Part shown: one piece after another, positions 5,076 to 5,728 of the stretch
Position numbering within the stretch: position 1 is the first letter of the stretch
How the letters are laid out: the number at the start of each line of letters is the position of its first letter
Source of the DNA: Paracoccaceae bacterium
Lineage (GTDB): Bacteria > Pseudomonadota > Alphaproteobacteria > Rhodobacterales > Rhodobacteraceae
DNA: 5,728 nucleotides
Direction: 5' to 3'
Assembly: GCA_007121115.1 (NCBI GenBank)
Contig: SKMI01000044.1
Location: 1 to 5,728, forward strand
Made by a program: the position numbers and the translations under genes
The notes under the pieces: model-generated
Database searches by the model: none
What the model was told of the DNA's origin: nothing
The model's input: the letters and a program-made list of their open reading frames with translations, nothing else

Positions 5076-5728
5076 GTGGCCGACAAGGTATCCTCGATCG
5101 ACGATGTGATCGCCGCGCTGGCGGCGCAGGACTACATTTGCGGGCGCGCGCTGGGCACGGTAGCCTTTCTGGCCCTGCGGCTGGGCCGACCGCTGTTTCT
5201 GGAAGGCGAGGCCGGCACCGGCAAGACCGAGATCGCCAAGGCCCTTGCCGCCGCGCTGGGCCGCCGCCTGATACGGCTGCAATGCTATGAGGGGCTGGAC
5301 GCGGCGCAGGCGGTCTATGAGTGGAACTTCACCGCGCAGATGGTCGCCATCCGCAGCGCCGAGGCCTCAGGCGGGGCCGATGCGGCGCATCTGCGCGAAA
5401 CGCTCTTCACCTCGGACTACCTGATCGAGCGCCCGCTATTGCAGGCCCTGCGCCCGCAACCCGGCGGCGCGCCGGTGCTGCTGATCGACGAAGTGGACCG
5501 CACCGACGAGCCCTTCGAGGCCTTCCTGCTGGAGGCGTTGAGCGATTTTCAGGTGACCATCCCCGAACTGGGCACCATCCGCGCGCCGGAGCCGCCCATT
5601 GTCATCCTGACCTCGAACCGCACGCGCGAGGTGCATGACGCGCTCAAGCGCCGGTGCCTCTATCACTGGGTCGACTATCCGCGCTTCGAGCGCGAACTGG
5701 AAATCCTGCAGGCGCGCGCGCCCGAGGC
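5076..5728 (+). CDS. MoxR/CoxD-type AAA+ ATPase (3' truncated)
   Basis: The visible 217 residues form the AAA+ core of a MoxR-family ATPase, a group of chaperone-like ATPases that typically act with von Willebrand A-domain proteins to mature metal enzymes or other complexes. Seen in order: Walker A GEAGTGKT (44-51), the family stretch CYEGLDAAQAVYEWN, Walker B VLLIDE (134-139) followed by VDRTDEPFEAFLLE, FQVTIPELGTI, sensor 1 TSNRT (Asn181) and the arginine-finger region LKRRC (190-194). It most resembles the CoxD-like branch, but no carbon monoxide dehydrogenase gene is present, so that substrate must not be assumed. The start is set at GTG 5076 with GGGAG 5 nt upstream, giving an N-terminus MADKVSS close to that of relatives as I recall them. 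GTG 5064 or TTG 5052 are in-frame alternatives. The gene runs off the right edge; a CoxE-type partner would be expected next. Confidence 0.88.
   Translation, partial: MADKVSSIDDVIAALAAQDYICGRALGTVAFLALRLGRPLFLEGEAGTGKTEIAKALAAALGRRLIRLQCYEGLDAAQAVYEWNFTAQMVAIRSAEASGGADAAHLRETLFTSDYLIERPLLQALRPQPGGAPVLLIDEVDRTDEPFEAFLLEALSDFQVTIPELGTIRAPEPPIVILTSNRTREVHDALKRRCLYHWVDYPRFERELEILQARAPE

Noticed and set aside
5024..5290. 88-residue frame starting with TTG/ATG-like codons across the MoxR start
   Set aside because: It overlaps the Walker A region of the MoxR gene in another frame and yields a Gly/Arg-rich product without motifs.

Overview
The window is very GC-rich throughout. Its codon use and protein relationships suit an alphaproteobacterium of the Rhodobacterales/Rhodobacteraceae type; this is an inference from gene content, as no rRNA or marker gene is present. 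All five recognisable genes lie on the + strand, and there are no tRNAs, insertion sequences, CRISPR arrays or signs of mobile DNA.

Layout: (1) the 3' end of a conserved protein of unknown function (2-490), followed by a 17-bp perfect inverted repeat that looks like its terminator (536-587). (2) A 250-bp intergenic region with a candidate promoter, a small inverted repeat and a 9-bp direct repeat next to the ribosome binding site. (3) An AzlC-family inner-membrane protein (742-1458) without the AzlD partner that usually follows it. (4) A 107-bp gap in which most of the sequence can form nested GC-rich hairpins. (5) A FIST-domain sensor protein (1566-2753) followed 10 bp later by a hybrid sensor histidine kinase with two PAS domains and a C-terminal receiver (2764-4989). 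(6) An 86-bp gap with a TTGCGCAA palindrome. (7) The start of a MoxR/CoxD-type AAA+ ATPase (5076 to the window edge).

The main functional unit is the FIST protein plus hybrid kinase pair. Its architecture and C-terminal signature (GFSTYGEQ...MHVNQT) match the NosP/NahK systems, in which a FIST protein, described in other proteobacteria as a haem-based nitric oxide sensor, controls the autophosphorylation of a co-transcribed hybrid kinase. No HPt protein, separate response regulator or cyclic-di-GMP enzyme lies within the window, so the output must be encoded elsewhere. The AzlC gene upstream may share a transcript with the pair, but the structured gap between them leaves room for separate control. 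The MoxR ATPase probably begins another unit, usually completed by a von Willebrand A-domain (CoxE-type) partner beyond the right edge.

No clearly undescribed system was found. The points most worth a second look are the structured azlC-FIST gap, the orphan AzlC beside a putative NO-sensing module, and the missing phosphorelay partner.
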